Origin: Nonomuraea rubra
GTDB taxonomy: Bacteria > Actinomycetota > Actinomycetes > Streptosporangiales > Streptosporangiaceae
NCBI RefSeq assembly: GCF_014207985.1
Contig: NZ_JACHMI010000001.1
Coordinates: forward strand, 8,353,001 to 8,417,000
Length of the DNA: 64,000 nt
Direction of reading: 5' to 3'
Part shown: positions 1 to 9,232 of the stretch, one piece after another
Layout: each line of letters opens with the position of its first letter
Position numbering within the stretch: position 1 is the stretch's first letter
Notes under the pieces: model-generated
Seen by the model: only the letters and a program-made list of their open reading frames with translations
Told to the model about the DNA's origin: nothing
The model's database searches: none
Program-made: the position numbers and the translations under genes

Positions 1-956
1 TGGGCGTGCGGCCCCGGTTCGTGCTGGACCGGGTGGAGCCGCGCGGCGTGCGGGAGATCGACTACCGGGTCCGCTCCGACCTGCGCGGCCGGTACACGAT
101 CGGGCCCCTGTCCATCCGCATCGCCGACCCGTTCGGGCTGGTGGAGCTGACCCGCTCGTTCACGATCAGCGACACGCTGGTGGTGACGCCGCACGTCGCG
201 GCGCTGCCGCACGTACGGCTGTCGGGTGAGTGGACGGGCGGCGGCGACAGCAGGACCAGGAGCGTGGCGGCGGCCGGCGACGACGACGTGGCGCCGCGCG
301 AATACCGCCAGGGCGACGACCTGCGCCGGGTGCACTGGCGTTCGACGGCCCGCTACGGCGAGCTGATGGTGCGCCGCGAGGAGCAGCAGTGGCAGAGCCG
401 CGGCGCGCTCCTGCTGGACACCCGCAGGCACGCCCACCGCGGCGAGGGCCCGCGCTCGTCCTTCGAGGTGGCGGTCTCGGCCGCCGCCTCGATCGGCGTG
501 CACCTCGCCCACGAGGGCCTCGGCCTGCGGCTGGTCACCGACCAGGGCGCCGAGCACCTGACCGACACGGGCCTGAGCTACTCGCTGCTCGACACCCTCG
601 CCGTGGTACGGCACAGCCCGGCCCGCTCTCTGGAGATGGGCATCTCGGCGCTGCGCTCGGGCGGCGGCGACGGGCTGATCGTGGCGGTGCTGGGCGGGAT
701 GGACGCCGAGGAGGCCAGGGAGCTGGCCAGGCTGCGGCACAGCGGCATCACCGGCGTGGCCGTCCTGCTCGACGTGAGCACGTGGGAGGGCCGCGACCGG
801 GCCGCCGAGGAGAACCACCAGGCCGTGCAGACCGTCCTGGCCGGGTACGGCTGGCGCATCGTGAACCTGCCCGCCGGCACCTCGATCGCCTCCGTCTGGC
901 AGGACGCCGCCAACCGCGGCAGGTACGCGCTCAACCCCGCGGGAGGTGCGGCATGA
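1..956 (+). CDS. DUF58 domain protein, 5' end cut by window edge
   Basis: This is the C-terminal 316 or so residues of a DUF58 protein. The diagnostic block REYRQGDDLRRVHW lies at about residues 98-111 counted from the GTG at position 6, and the VWA-like fold follows. Family members are usually around 400-450 residues with two N-terminal membrane helices. Those helices are missing and the frame is open to the first base, so the gene begins upstream of the window. It overlaps the next gene by ATGA, so the two are probably translationally coupled. DUF58 proteins usually sit with a MoxR ATPase and a transglutaminase-like membrane protein; the transglutaminase partner is present and a MoxR gene would be expected just upstream. 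The biochemical role is not established. Confidence 0.9.
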   Translation, partial: GVRPRFVLDRVEPRGVREIDYRVRSDLRGRYTIGPLSIRIADPFGLVELTRSFTISDTLVVTPHVAALPHVRLSGEWTGGGDSRTRSVAAAGDDDVAPREYRQGDDLRRVHWRSTARYGELMVRREEQQWQSRGALLLDTRRHAHRGEGPRSSFEVAVSAAASIGVHLAHEGLGLRLVTDQGAEHLTDTGLSYSLLDTLAVVRHSPARSLEMGISALRSGGGDGLIVAVLGGMDAEEARELARLRHSGITGVAVLLDVSTWEGRDRAAEENHQAVQTVLAGYGWRIVNLPAGTSIASVWQDAANRGRYALNPAGGAA

Positions 957-3385
957 GACTGACGATCGCCTCGGGAGTGGCCGCGTTCACCGCGGCGTTG
1001 CTGCTCACCCCGCTCTTCCAGGGCGGCGGCTGGTTCTGGACCTCGCTCGGCGCCGTGCTGGCCGTGGTGGCGGCGGGACTGCTGAGCAGCCGCCTGGCCC
1101 TGCCCGCGTGGGCGGCGCCGCTGCTGGGCGTGGCCGCGACGTGGATCTACCTGACGGCGGCCTTCGCCTCCGAGAAGGCGTGGGCGCTGGTGGTGCCCAC
1201 CAAGGGTTCGGTGGTGGAGCTGGCCAGGCTGCTGGGCGTCGGCTGGGCCGACATCCAGCGCTTCGCGGCCCCCGTGCCGGAGACCGAGGGCATCACGCTG
1301 CTGACCGCCGGTGGCGTGGCGCTGATCGCGATCGCCGTGGACCTGCTCGCCGCGCGGGTGCGGCGGGCGGCCCTGTCGGGGCTGCCACTGCTGGCGCTGG
1401 CGACGGTGCCGGCGACGATCCTGACCGACCCGATCAGCTGGTGGGCGTTCATCGTGGCCGCGCTCGGCTTCGTCAGCCTGCTGATCGCGGACGGGCGCGA
1501 GCGGGTGGGCCACTGGGGCAGGGCGGTGCTGGTACGCCGCAGCCGCCAGACCGCCTCGGGCCCGCTGGCCGGCAACGGCGCCCCGGCGGACACCAGCGGC
1601 CTGCGGCTGTCGGGCAAGCGCATCGGGTTCGCCGCGATCCTGCTGGCCGTGCTGCTGCCCGCGGCCCTGCCGGCGATGGAGCCGGTGTCGTTCTTCACGT
1701 TCGGCGTGGGCGGGCGCGGCTCGGGGCCCGGCAACTCGATCAGCATCCCGAACCCGATCGCCAACCTGAAGGGACAGCTCGACCTGCCGGAGCGGCGGGT
1801 GGTCCTGTCCTACACCAGCTCCGACAAGAAGCCCCGGTACCTGCGGATCTACGCGCTGGACACGTTCGACGGGCAGCAGTTCGGCATGACGCAGCCGAAG
1901 GGCGCCCCGGAGAACAGGACGGAGAACGGGCCGCTGCCCGAACCTCCGGGGCTCGGCCCCGAGGTGAAGATCAACAACGTGGTCACGAACGTCCAGATCA
2001 GCGACGAGATCGCGCGGCTGCAGTTCCTGCCGCTGCCGTACCCGGCGCGGGAGATCAGGGTGGACGGCGACTGGCGGGCCGACGTGGACACGCTGATGGT
2101 CTTCTCCACCCGCGAGGAGGCCGCCGGCATCGACTACGACGTGATGACGAGCGAGCCCGAGCCGACCGCGGACCTGCTCGACTCCTTCGACGGCATCAGG
2201 CCGGAGGTGGACGAGCGCTTCCTCGCCCTGCCGGACGACCTGCCGCCGGAGATCAGGCAGCTGGCCGAGGACGAGACGGCGGGAGCCAGGACCACCTACG
2301 ACGCGGCGCTGAAGCTGCAGCAGTTCTTCACCAAGCCGGGCAACTTCCAGTACGACCTGCGCACGCAGGGCCACAACAGCTCGGCGCTGCGCAACTTCCT
2401 GATCAGTGACCGGGTCGGGTACTGCGAGCAGTTCGCCGCGTCGATGGCGGTGCTGGCCAGGCTGGTGGGCATCCCGTCGCGGGTGGCGATCGGCTACACG
2501 GGCGGCGTGCAGGTCGGCGACCGGTGGGAGGTGGGCACGAACGACTCCCACTCCTGGCCGGAGCTGTACTTCGAGGGTGTGGGCTGGCTGCCGTTCGAGC
2601 CGACCCCGTCGGGGGCGGCCGGTCAGGGCAGCGCGCGCGTTCCCCCGTACGCGGCGCCGCGGCCGACGCCGACGCCCGGGGCGAGCAACACGCCGACGCC
2701 GGGGGCTTCCAGCTCCTCCGCCGACGAGCCGCAGAACCCGGCGACCCGGCGCAACCCCCGCGAGCTGGACCGCGAGGGCACGGCGGCGACCGGCACGCTG
2801 CCGCCGGACGACTCGATGCCGCTGATCGGCAAGATCGGCATCGGGGCGGCGGCGCTGCTGCTCGTCCTGCTGATCCCGGCGGGCGTGCGGCTGATCACCA
2901 GGAACCGGCGGGTCCGCAGCCTCGGCTGGAAGGTGTCACAACCCTCCGACGAGCTGACGGCCAGGATGGCGGCGGGCCGTAACCAGGTCACGGTGGCCGC
3001 CGCGTGGGCCGAGCTGGACGACGTGCTGTTCGACTACGGCATGGCCCGGGAGTCCAGCGAGACCCCGCGGGCGCTGGCCCGGCGGCTGTCCCAGCAGTAC
3101 GAGTTCGACGCCGGCTCGGCGGCGGCCATCACGGCCATCGCCTCGGCGGTCGAGCGGGTGCTGTTCGCCCGGGACCCTGGCCGGATCGAGCCCATGAGCA
3201 AGGACCTGCGCAAGGTGCGGCAGGCCCTGGCGGCCACGGTGTCACGCGGCCGGCGGGTACGGGCGGTGCTGCTGCCCCCGTCGACGCTGCGCCGGCTGCG
3301 GCTCCTGGGCGAGCGGCTGCTGGACGGGTTCGACCTGCTGGAGACGATCAGGCTGCGCAGGACGGCGGCCCAGAAGGGCGGCTGA
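953..3385 (+). CDS. TgpA-like transglutaminase membrane protein with DUF4129 tail
   Basis: The protein has 810 residues and starts at the ATG inside the ATGA overlap with the DUF58 gene. Hydrophobic segments fill roughly residues 5-240 (about six helices). An extracytoplasmic transglutaminase/protease-like domain follows, with a Cys-His pair at C491 (GYCEQFAASM) and H533 (SHSWPEL) and an acidic residue in PFEPTP. A Pro/Thr/Ser-rich linker, another membrane helix (GAAALLLVLLIPAG) and a cytoplasmic DUF4129-type tail complete it. This matches the TgpA_N/transglut_core/DUF4129 architecture common in actinobacteria. It is likely a membrane-bound thiol enzyme acting on envelope proteins, but the substrate is unknown. 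The DUF58 neighbour suggests a shared complex. Confidence 0.9.
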   Translation: MRLTIASGVAAFTAALLLTPLFQGGGWFWTSLGAVLAVVAAGLLSSRLALPAWAAPLLGVAATWIYLTAAFASEKAWALVVPTKGSVVELARLLGVGWADIQRFAAPVPETEGITLLTAGGVALIAIAVDLLAARVRRAALSGLPLLALATVPATILTDPISWWAFIVAALGFVSLLIADGRERVGHWGRAVLVRRSRQTASGPLAGNGAPADTSGLRLSGKRIGFAAILLAVLLPAALPAMEPVSFFTFGVGGRGSGPGNSISIPNPIANLKGQLDLPERRVVLSYTSSDKKPRYLRIYALDTFDGQQFGMTQPKGAPENRTENGPLPEPPGLGPEVKINNVVTNVQISDEIARLQFLPLPYPAREIRVDGDWRADVDTLMVFSTREEAAGIDYDVMTSEPEPTADLLDSFDGIRPEVDERFLALPDDLPPEIRQLAEDETAGARTTYDAALKLQQFFTKPGNFQYDLRTQGHNSSALRNFLISDRVGYCEQFAASMAVLARLVGIPSRVAIGYTGGVQVGDRWEVGTNDSHSWPELYFEGVGWLPFEPTPSGAAGQGSARVPPYAAPRPTPTPGASNTPTPGASSSSADEPQNPATRRNPRELDREGTAATGTLPPDDSMPLIGKIGIGAAALLLVLLIPAGVRLITRNRRVRSLGWKVSQPSDELTARMAAGRNQVTVAAAWAELDDVLFDYGMARESSETPRALARRLSQQYEFDAGSAAAITAIASAVERVLFARDPGRIEPMSKDLRKVRQALAATVSRGRRVRAVLLPPSTLRRLRLLGERLLDGFDLLETIRLRRTAAQKGG

Positions 3386-3406
3386 GGCACCGGACCGGAA
3401 AGGCGA

Positions 3407-3440
3407 ATGGCGGCCGTCCCCCGTTGGGGGCGGCCGCCAT
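3407..3440 (+). terminator. Hairpin terminator after the transglutaminase gene
   Basis: A strong hairpin lies 21 bp after the stop codon. Outer arms ATGGCGGCCG and CGGCCGCCAT pair perfectly, and an inner CCCCC/GGGGG stem closes a 3-base loop. No T-run follows, which is common for terminators in high-GC actinomycetes. Confidence 0.6.
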
Positions 3441-3659
3441 CTCATGTGCGGGCGGGTGGCTGGAGGCGGGGGCGGCCGGTGCGGGCGTGCCGTCGGGGCC
3501 CCGTGATTCCCCGGCGGGCAGTGCCCGGCCGTCAAGACCTGAGGAGGATCCGGCGCCGCCGGGAGTCGCCTGAGCGAGACGGCGCCATCGGAACCGGTGC
3601 GGCGGCGCCGGAGCCCGCGAGGGCGCGGCACGCCGGACCGGCCTTCACACCGACCGCAC

Positions 3660-3691
3660 GTGCGGCCGTCTCCCGAAGGAGGCGGCCGCAC
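3660..3691 (-). terminator. Hairpin terminator after the DUF3040 gene
   Basis: Inverted repeat with arms GTGCGGCCG and CGGCCGCAC, an inner CTCC/GGAG stem and a CGAA loop, 18 bp past the DUF3040 stop. With the hairpin at 3407-3440 it brackets a convergent, GC-rich 324-bp gap (3386-3709) that holds no gene I can support. Confidence 0.55.
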
Positions 3692-3709
3692 GTACGCCGG
3701 CTCTGCCGG

Positions 3710-4117
3710 TCAGCGCTCGTCGTGGCGACGGCGCCAGCGTTCTTCCATGCGCTCCATGAAACTGCCCCGGTTGCCCCTGCGGGCCTGCTTGCCCGGAGGA
3801 GGTGCCGTGCCTGCGGCGGGGGCGGCGTCACCGAACCCATTCATCTTTTTCCAACTGGACAGGCCCCACAGACACGCGGCGAGCATGACCACGAAACCGC
3901 CGACGCCGAGCGGGATCAGGGCAGCGCCACTCAACACCACGCCGACCATCATGGTCACGACACCGACAGCAAAGCCGATGGAGGCCTTGATGAGGCGACG
4001 CTTGTAATGGCTGCGCGGGTCGCTGATCCTTACGGTGTTGGCCCACTTCGGGTCCTCGGCGTAGAGGGCCTGCTCGATCTGGTCGAGCAAGCGCTGCTCG
4101 TGCTCAGAGAGCGGCAC
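3710..4117 (-). CDS. DUF3040 small membrane protein
   Basis: A 135-residue DUF3040 protein. The family signature begins at the start (PLSEHEQRLLDQIEQALYAE), followed by about two membrane helices (residues 45-90) and a basic, Arg-rich tail. I chose the GTG at 4117 over an upstream in-frame ATG at 4168 because GGGAGG sits four bases before it and the family normally begins with MPLSEHEQ. DUF3040 proteins are widespread in actinobacteria and function is unknown. In Streptomyces a homologue sits near the division cluster with DUF58/transglutaminase genes, as here; that synteny statement is from memory. Confidence 0.88.
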   Translation of the reverse strand: MPLSEHEQRLLDQIEQALYAEDPKWANTVRISDPRSHYKRRLIKASIGFAVGVVTMMVGVVLSGAALIPLGVGGFVVMLAACLWGLSSWKKMNGFGDAAPAAGTAPPPGKQARRGNRGSFMERMEERWRRRHDER

Positions 4118-4347
4118 GGCGCCTCCCAAGGACGGCCCCAGGACGGGGAAGACGGCAACGGACGACACGGGGTGTCCGAACCTCGCGGTCGGTTATCCCC
4201 AGAATACGAGGCTGTAGACGTAGGCGAAAGCAAACGTCCAACGCAGACCAAACCGGAGGTGACGTCATGGCTCTATTGTGGCCCATCTCGCCCCCCTTCC
4301 CCCAAAATCCTGACACGGACGCCCCCAGCATGTCCGCACATCGAACG
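4118..4347. other. Intergenic region between dinB and the DUF3040 gene
   Basis: About 230 bp with lower GC than the flanks, between the dinB stop codon and the DUF3040 start, both on the minus strand. It must hold the DUF3040 promoter. I see no CGAAC-N4-GTTCG LexA box here, and no gene. Confidence 0.4.
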
Positions 4348-5589
4348 TCATGTCTCTATTTCATCAAGCTTGCCACGTACTAGCGACGCCGGGACCACCG
4401 CATCGGGTCCGAATCTCCGGATCGCCTTGTCCATGGCCTGCTCGGCCTCGCGCCACCCGGTCTCCTTCTCCCCCAGAGCGAGCTGGCGGGTGGCCTCGTC
4501 TACCGGCCGCAGGTTCTCCATCCGGACGCCCACCAGGCGCAACCGCACCCGGTCGAGCCCGGCCGCCCCGAACAGCTCGCAGGCGGTGGCGTAAATCACC
4601 TGTGCCACGTCAGTCGGCTCACGCAGCGTGCGCGAGCGGTTGATCGTGGTGAAATCGGCTCGGCGTAGCTTCACACTTACAGTTCTTCCCACGTGACCGG
4701 CCTTACGCATGCGGGCCGCCACCCGCTCCGACAGTCGCAGCAACTCCCGCTTGATCACTTCGGGGTCGTCGACGTCGGCCGCGAACGTCTCCTCGTTGCC
4801 GATGCTCTTGTCCGGCACGTGGGCCGTCACGGCCCGCTCGTCACGCCCCCAGGCCAGCGCCGCCAGGTGGGCCCCCGCGGCCTGCCCCAGCTCCCGCTGG
4901 AGCGTGCTGGACGGCACTCTGGCCAGATCTCCGACCGTGCGGATGCCCAGGCGTACGAGGGACTGCTCGGTGCGCTCGCCGACCCCCCACAGGGCGGACA
5001 CGGGCAGCGGATGGAGGAAGTCGACGACCTGGTCGGCGGGCACCACCAGCAACCCGTCGGGCTTGCACTGCTTGGAGGCCAGCTTTGCCACGAATTTGCT
5101 GCTCGCCACGCCGACGGAGCACGTGATGCCGTAGCGGTCGAGAACCTGTTCCCTGATCATCGCCGCCACCGCGGCGGGCGCGCCGAGCCGCCGCCGCGCG
5201 CCGCCGACGTCGAGGAACGCCTCGTCGGACGCGATCGGCTCCACCAGCGGGGTGATCGTGTGGAAGATCTCCATGACGCCCTTGGAGACCTCGGAGTACT
5301 TGCCGTGGCTGGGCGGGATGACCGTGGCCTGGGGGCAGAGCCTGCGTGCCCTGCTCATCGGCATGGCCGAGTGCACGCCGAAGGCCCTGGCCTCGTAGGT
5401 GGCGCTGAGCACCACGCCGCGCCCCGCGGGCGAGCCCACGATCACCGGGCGGCCGCGCAGCTCGGGACGGTCGAGCAGCTCGACGCTGGCGAAGAAGGCA
5501 TCCATGTCGACATGGAGGATCGGGCAGCCGCTGTCATCGACCCCGGTCCGCGGAGCGGGGCCGATGCCGGTGATCTGCTTGCGAGACAC
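4348..5589 (-). CDS. dinB: DNA polymerase IV, Y-family translesion polymerase
   Basis: A 413-residue Y-family polymerase. The palm carries HVDMDAFFASVE (residues 26-37, metal ligand D28) and SDEAFLDV (121-128, D122/E123), with the usual thumb and little-finger domains to the C-terminus. It bypasses replication-blocking lesions with low fidelity. The start is GTG. I see no C-terminal QLxLF-type clamp-binding motif; the protein ends in RGKLDEIET, so clamp contact may use an internal site. No LexA box is evident just upstream of the start, so SOS control is not supported. Confidence 0.93.
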   Translation of the reverse strand: MSRKQITGIGPAPRTGVDDSGCPILHVDMDAFFASVELLDRPELRGRPVIVGSPAGRGVVLSATYEARAFGVHSAMPMSRARRLCPQATVIPPSHGKYSEVSKGVMEIFHTITPLVEPIASDEAFLDVGGARRRLGAPAAVAAMIREQVLDRYGITCSVGVASSKFVAKLASKQCKPDGLLVVPADQVVDFLHPLPVSALWGVGERTEQSLVRLGIRTVGDLARVPSSTLQRELGQAAGAHLAALAWGRDERAVTAHVPDKSIGNEETFAADVDDPEVIKRELLRLSERVAARMRKAGHVGRTVSVKLRRADFTTINRSRTLREPTDVAQVIYATACELFGAAGLDRVRLRLVGVRMENLRPVDEATRQLALGEKETGWREAEQAMDKAIRRFGPDAVVPASLVRGKLDEIET

Positions 5590-5649
5590 GTCTCCGAGTC
5601 TATCCGAACACGCGTTCTACACCGAGGGGGGCGAGCATGCGAACTTCCT

Positions 5650-6405
5650 TCAGTTGCGGTGGCCGAGCACGTGGAGCTGCGTGGCGATGTCACGCAGCAC
5701 GGGATGGGTCGAGGCGGCCTGTTCCAGCGCCACCAGCGCCTCCGCGGCGCCGGGCTCGCCGTCCACCAGCCGGCTGGGCACCAGATCGGCGAAGACGCGT
5801 ACGCCGTGGATCGCGCCGACCGTGAAGCCGGTCGCGGTCAGCAGCTCGACGAGGGTGTCGGCGGCGAAGCGCCTGGGCGTGGGGTCGCGATCGCCCCAGG
5901 TGCCGCGCGGGTCGGCCAGGACGGCGGCGGCCTCGTCGAACTGCCCGGACAGCGCCCGGTGGATGGCGCTGCCGACGGGGTTGGCGGCCAGCACGCTGAC
6001 GGCTCCGCCCCTGCGCAGCAGGGCCGCGACCGCGGTCAGCGCGCTGATCGGGTCCTCGACGTACTCCAGCACGCTGTGGCACAGGACCAGGTCGGCGGAG
6101 TCGCGGGCGAGCAGCTCGCCCAGGTCGGCGGCGTCGCCCTGCAGGCCGCGCACGCCGACGTTCCGCTCCTTGGCGCGGCGCTCCAGCGCGGCCAGCGAGT
6201 CGGGGCTCGGATCGACGACGGTGACGGCGTGGCCGAGCGCGGCCAGCGGCACGGCGAACCCGCCGGTGCCGCCGCCGGCGTCGACGATGTCGAGCGACTC
6301 CCGGCCGGTGGCCGCCGTGCGCTCGGCCAGCATGGACCGCAACGCGTCCCAGACGACGGCGGTCCGCACCGCCGGGGTCCTGGTGGTGACGCCTTCAGCA
6401 CGCAA
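5650..6405 (-). CDS. Class I SAM-dependent methyltransferase
   Basis: About 251 residues with a Rossmann methyltransferase fold. Motif I is DIVDAGGGTGGFAVPLA, the acidic residue at the end of strand 2 is in VVDPSP, and motif IV is LVLCHSVLEYV. The substrate is unknown. I chose a TTG at 6405 because a GAGAGG ribosome-binding site lies 10 bases upstream. The frame stays open to 6522, but that extension is a run of Arg/Ser residues that does not look like protein. A GTG at about residue 13 is the other option. It is followed on the same strand by dinB. Confidence 0.82.
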   Translation of the reverse strand: MRAEGVTTRTPAVRTAVVWDALRSMLAERTAATGRESLDIVDAGGGTGGFAVPLAALGHAVTVVDPSPDSLAALERRAKERNVGVRGLQGDAADLGELLARDSADLVLCHSVLEYVEDPISALTAVAALLRRGGAVSVLAANPVGSAIHRALSGQFDEAAAVLADPRGTWGDRDPTPRRFAADTLVELLTATGFTVGAIHGVRVFADLVPSRLVDGEPGAAEALVALEQAASTHPVLRDIATQLHVLGHRN

Positions 6406-6540
6406 CGTCGGCTCGCCTCTCTCCCCGCGTAAATGTGCACGCCGCGAAGGTGCACGTCGCGAACGCCTCTTCTTCGTGGTCGGGCCCAGCCTACGCCGTA
6501 CGCGCGAGCTCCCGCTCCCCACCGCCGATACCCGTTCCGC

Positions 6541-6882
6541 TCAGCCGTCGCCCAGGGAGGCGACCAGCCGCCTGGGCGCCCGCAACCGCCACGCGTCGGT
6601 CAGCAGCTCGCCCATCTCCCCGGCGTCCACCGCGCCGAACCGCACGAGCACGATGGCGTGCCCGTCGTAGTGCGGGGTGGTGGTGAACGTGCCCGGCTCG
6701 GCGGCGATCAGCTCCTGCTTGTCCTCCTGCGAGGCCACCGGGAGCACCAGCAGGTCGCCCTCCTCCTTGATCCGGGCGAACCACCTGCCGCGCACGTAGA
6801 AGGCCGGGGTGCCGTACATGAGTTTCTCGGAGGTCTCGGGCAGCGCGAGCGCGAGCCCGCGCACGTCGTCCTCGGTCGCCAT
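6541..6882 (-). CDS. MmcQ/YjbR-type DNA-binding-fold protein
   Basis: A 113-residue protein of the YjbR/MmcQ family, recognisable from ALPETSEKLMYGTPAFYVRGRWFARI, here split as ALPETSEKLMYGTP (about 15-28) and AFYVRGRWFARI (29-40), and from a C-terminal LLTDAWRLRAPRRL helix. YjbR proteins have a CyaY-like or double-wing fold and a proposed DNA-binding role, but no proven function. Start choice is uncertain: ATG at 6882 or GTG at 6891, neither with a clear ribosome-binding site. Confidence 0.8.
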   Translation of the reverse strand: MATEDDVRGLALALPETSEKLMYGTPAFYVRGRWFARIKEEGDLLVLPVASQEDKQELIAAEPGTFTTTPHYDGHAIVLVRFGAVDAGEMGELLTDAWRLRAPRRLVASLGDG

Positions 6883-6892
6883 GGGAACCACG

Positions 6893-6926
6893 TTAGCCGG
6901 ACAAGGAAATTAGCCGGACAAGGAAA
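6893..6926. repeat. 17-bp perfect tandem duplication
   Basis: TTAGCCGGACAAGGAAA occurs twice back to back (6893-6909 and 6910-6926). It lies between the YjbR-type start and the nusB terminator, and the second copy supplies the A-run (T-run on the minus strand) that follows the terminator hairpin. Confidence 0.9.
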
Positions 6927-6928
6927 AG

Positions 6929-6953
6929 GGCGCGTCGCGGCTGGTGACGCGCC
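6929..6953 (-). terminator. Terminator of the efp-nusB operon
   Basis: Arms GGCGCGTC and GACGCGCC with a 9-base loop. Read on the minus strand the hairpin is followed by CTTTTCCTTG. It lies about 180 bp past the nusB stop, and no gene is seen between. Confidence 0.6.
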
Positions 6954-7130
6954 ACTTTCCGTACCGTCCCGGCCACACGGTCAGGCACCCGCCCCGGGCT
7001 GACGGATGCGACGCCTGACCGCGCGGCAGTACACGTCCCTCGCCTCGCAAGCCGTGGTGCAGGCCGGCGTGGTCAGAACGTACCCCGAACGCGCGGCCCC
7101 GGCCCGCGAAGACGGAACCAAAGGGGGTGT

Positions 7131-7541
7131 CTAAAGGGTGAGGCTTGGCTTGAGTTGCTTGAAGCGGGCCAGCAGGCCGTTGACGAACTGCGGGGACTCG
7201 TCGGTCGACAGCTCGCCCGCCAGGTGCACCCACTCGCTGATGACCACGCCCTCGGGCACGTCTGGCATCCACAGCAGCTCGTACGTGCCACCGCGCAGCA
7301 GGTTGCGGTCGACCGCGGGCATCCGGTCGAGCGTCCAGCCCTCGGCGTAGGTGGTGATCAGCTCGTCGATGCGCGCGTGGTGCCTGGCGACGCCCTCGAC
7401 GATGGCCGAGGTGTACTCGTTCACCGGCGGCTCCTGCCGCTCCACGCGCTCAGCGAGGATCTTCAGCGGATCCTCGCTGCGCAGCTCGGCCTCGAAGAGG
7501 ATGTCGAGCGCTCGCCTGCGTGCTTTGCCCCGTGCCGACAC
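7131..7541 (-). CDS. nusB: Transcription antitermination factor NusB
   Basis: A 136-residue all-helical NusB protein: N-terminal ARGKARRRALDILFEAELR, central PAVDRNLLRGGTYELLW and C-terminal PQFVNGLLARFK match the family from end to end. With NusE (S10) it binds boxA RNA to support antitermination in rRNA operons. It starts with GTG one base after the efp stop (TGA-G-GTG), so the genes are one transcription unit. In Streptomyces coelicolor nusB-efp lies beside bldD (known synteny); here bldD is about 49 kb away. Confidence 0.95.
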   Translation of the reverse strand: MSARGKARRRALDILFEAELRSEDPLKILAERVERQEPPVNEYTSAIVEGVARHHARIDELITTYAEGWTLDRMPAVDRNLLRGGTYELLWMPDVPEGVVISEWVHLAGELSTDESPQFVNGLLARFKQLKPSLTL

Positions 7542-7542
7542 C

Positions 7543-8103
7543 TCAGGCCCGGCCGAGGTATTCGCCGCTGCGGGTGTCGACCTTGACCTTCTCGCCGGTG
7601 GTGATGAACAGCGGCACCTTGATCTCGGCGCCGGTCTCCAGCTTGGCGGGCTTGGTGCCGCCGGTGGAGCGGTCGCCCTGCAGGCCGGGCTCGGTCTCGG
7701 CGATGGTCAGCTCGGCGGCGGCGGGCAGGTCGACGTAGAGCGCGGAACCCTCGTTGAAGGCCACCGTGGCCAGGGTGTTCTCCAGCATGTAGTTGGCGGC
7801 GGTGCCGACCGTGGCGCTGGGCACGTTGACCATGTCGTAGGTCTCGGTGTCCATGAACACGAAGTCGTCGCCGTCCTTGTACGAGTACTGCATCTCGCGC
7901 TTGTCGACGTTGGCCACCTCGACCTTCACCCCGGCGTTGAAGGTCTTGTCGACGACCTTGCCGGAGAGGACGTTCTTGAGCTTGGTGCGCACGAACGCGC
8001 CGCCCTTGCCCGGCTTGACGTGCTGGAACTCGACAACGCTCCAGAGCTCACCGCCCTCGAGCTTCAGCACCATGCCGTTCTTGAGGTCGTTGGTCGTCGC
8101 CAC
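7543..8103 (-). CDS. efp: Translation elongation factor P
   Basis: The 186 residues have the three-domain beta-barrel organisation of EF-P. The tip loop is KPGKGGAF with Lys33 at the position used for modification in other bacteria, and the C-terminal domain ends with the conserved [19 protein letters not shown] enters the ribosomal E site and relieves stalling at polyproline. No EpmA/EpmB-type modification genes are nearby, as expected for actinobacteria. It is first after the peptidase gene in a minus-strand run of peptidase-efp-nusB. Confidence 0.96.
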   Translation of the reverse strand: MATTNDLKNGMVLKLEGGELWSVVEFQHVKPGKGGAFVRTKLKNVLSGKVVDKTFNAGVKVEVANVDKREMQYSYKDGDDFVFMDTETYDMVNVPSATVGTAANYMLENTLATVAFNEGSALYVDLPAAAELTIAETEPGLQGDRSTGGTKPAKLETGAEIKVPLFITTGEKVKVDTRSGEYLGRA

Positions 8104-8129
8104 TCGTTCTTCTCCCGCGTGCGGCCGCT

Positions 8130-9167
8130 CTAAAGGACGAGCAGCTCCTTGGTCGTCTTGGTGAAAAGTTCCGGCCCGCCCTCACGTGTCACCAGGGTGT
8201 CCTCGATCCGGACGCCGCCCCGGCCCGGGAGGTAGACCCCAGGCTCGACGGTGATCGGAACTCGATCCTCTAGTCTACCGGTCCTGGAGGGGCCCAGGAA
8301 CGGCTCCTCGTGGATCTCCAGCCCGACTCCGTGACCGAGCCCGTGCCTGAAGTGCCCGCCGTGGCCCGCGTGCTCGATGACGGAGCGGGCGGCCTCGTCC
8401 ACGTCCCCGGCCCTCGCGCCGGGGGTGAGGGCGTGCCTGCCGGCCCGCTGCGCGGCGGCGACCAGCTCGTAGACCTCGCGCTGCCAGTCGGCGGGCGGGC
8501 CGAGGCTGACCGTCCTGGTCATGTCGGCGTGGTAGCCCTGGTAGCGGGCACCGAAGTCCATGGTCACCAGGTCCCCGGCGCGCAGCTCCCGCGAGGTGGG
8601 GGTGTGGTGCGGGATCGCGCCGTTCTCGCCGGACGCCACGATCGTGTCGAACGCGGGCTTGTCGGCGCCCAGCTCGGTCATGCGGCGGTCGAGCAGGCCG
8701 GCCAGCTCGCGCTCGGTCATCCCGGGGGCGATCCGCGGGGAGACGTCGGCGAACGCCTGGTCGGTGATGGCGCAGGCGGTACGGATCAGCTCCAGCTCCG
8801 CCTCGTCCTTGACCGCGCGCAGCACCTCCACCACCGGCCCCAGCGGCACGAGCCCGTCGCCCAGCCGGCGGAAGGCGGCCACGCTCATGCTCGCGGCCTC
8901 GATCCCGGTGCCCGGCAACGCGAGGCTGCCCGCCACGTCCGCCGCCTCGGCCGACGGCACGTCCAGCCTGCGCGCCGCCTCGATGTAGCGGTTGTCGGTG
9001 GCCAGCGTCGCCGTGCCGTCGGCCCTGACCAGGACGGCGGCGTTCGAGCTGGCCAGGCCGGTGAGGTAGCGGACGTTGACGGGGGAGGTGACCAGCAGGG
9101 CGTGGACCTCGTGGGCGGGCAGCAGCCCGGCGAGCCGCTCCCGGCGCGCCGCGTAGTCGAAGGTCAT
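8130..9167 (-). CDS. M24 family Xaa-Pro aminopeptidase/dipeptidase
   Basis: A 345-residue creatinase-fold metallopeptidase. A creatinase-type N-terminal domain (about 1-120) precedes the pita-bread catalytic domain with the dimetal ligands in [17 protein letters not shown] (two Asp), [15 protein letters not shown] (His), VEPGVY (Glu) and RIEDT (Glu). It should remove N-terminal residues preceding proline or cleave Xaa-Pro dipeptides. The position upstream of efp is conserved across many bacteria (pepP/pepQ-efp) and fits a link to proline-rich proteins. Which of PepP or PepQ it is cannot be settled from sequence alone. Confidence 0.9.
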   Translation of the reverse strand: MTFDYAARRERLAGLLPAHEVHALLVTSPVNVRYLTGLASSNAAVLVRADGTATLATDNRYIEAARRLDVPSAEAADVAGSLALPGTGIEAASMSVAAFRRLGDGLVPLGPVVEVLRAVKDEAELELIRTACAITDQAFADVSPRIAPGMTERELAGLLDRRMTELGADKPAFDTIVASGENGAIPHHTPTSRELRAGDLVTMDFGARYQGYHADMTRTVSLGPPADWQREVYELVAAAQRAGRHALTPGARAGDVDEAARSVIEHAGHGGHFRHGLGHGVGLEIHEEPFLGPSRTGRLEDRVPITVEPGVYLPGRGGVRIEDTLVTREGGPELFTKTTKELLVL

Positions 9168-9232
9168 TCGCCCAATGTACGGGTAACGCCTCTCCTGTCA
9201 CTATTGCCCGCGGAGTCCCGAATGCCGGTCGG

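Noticed and set aside
230..952. Extension of the transglutaminase frame upstream into the DUF58 gene
   Set aside because: The extension is Arg/Gly/Pro-rich and out of frame with DUF58. The ATGA overlap gives the real start at 953.
4693..6432. Plus-strand frame of 579 codons opposite dinB and the methyltransferase
   Set aside because: Antisense shadow; dinB motifs are exact on the minus strand.
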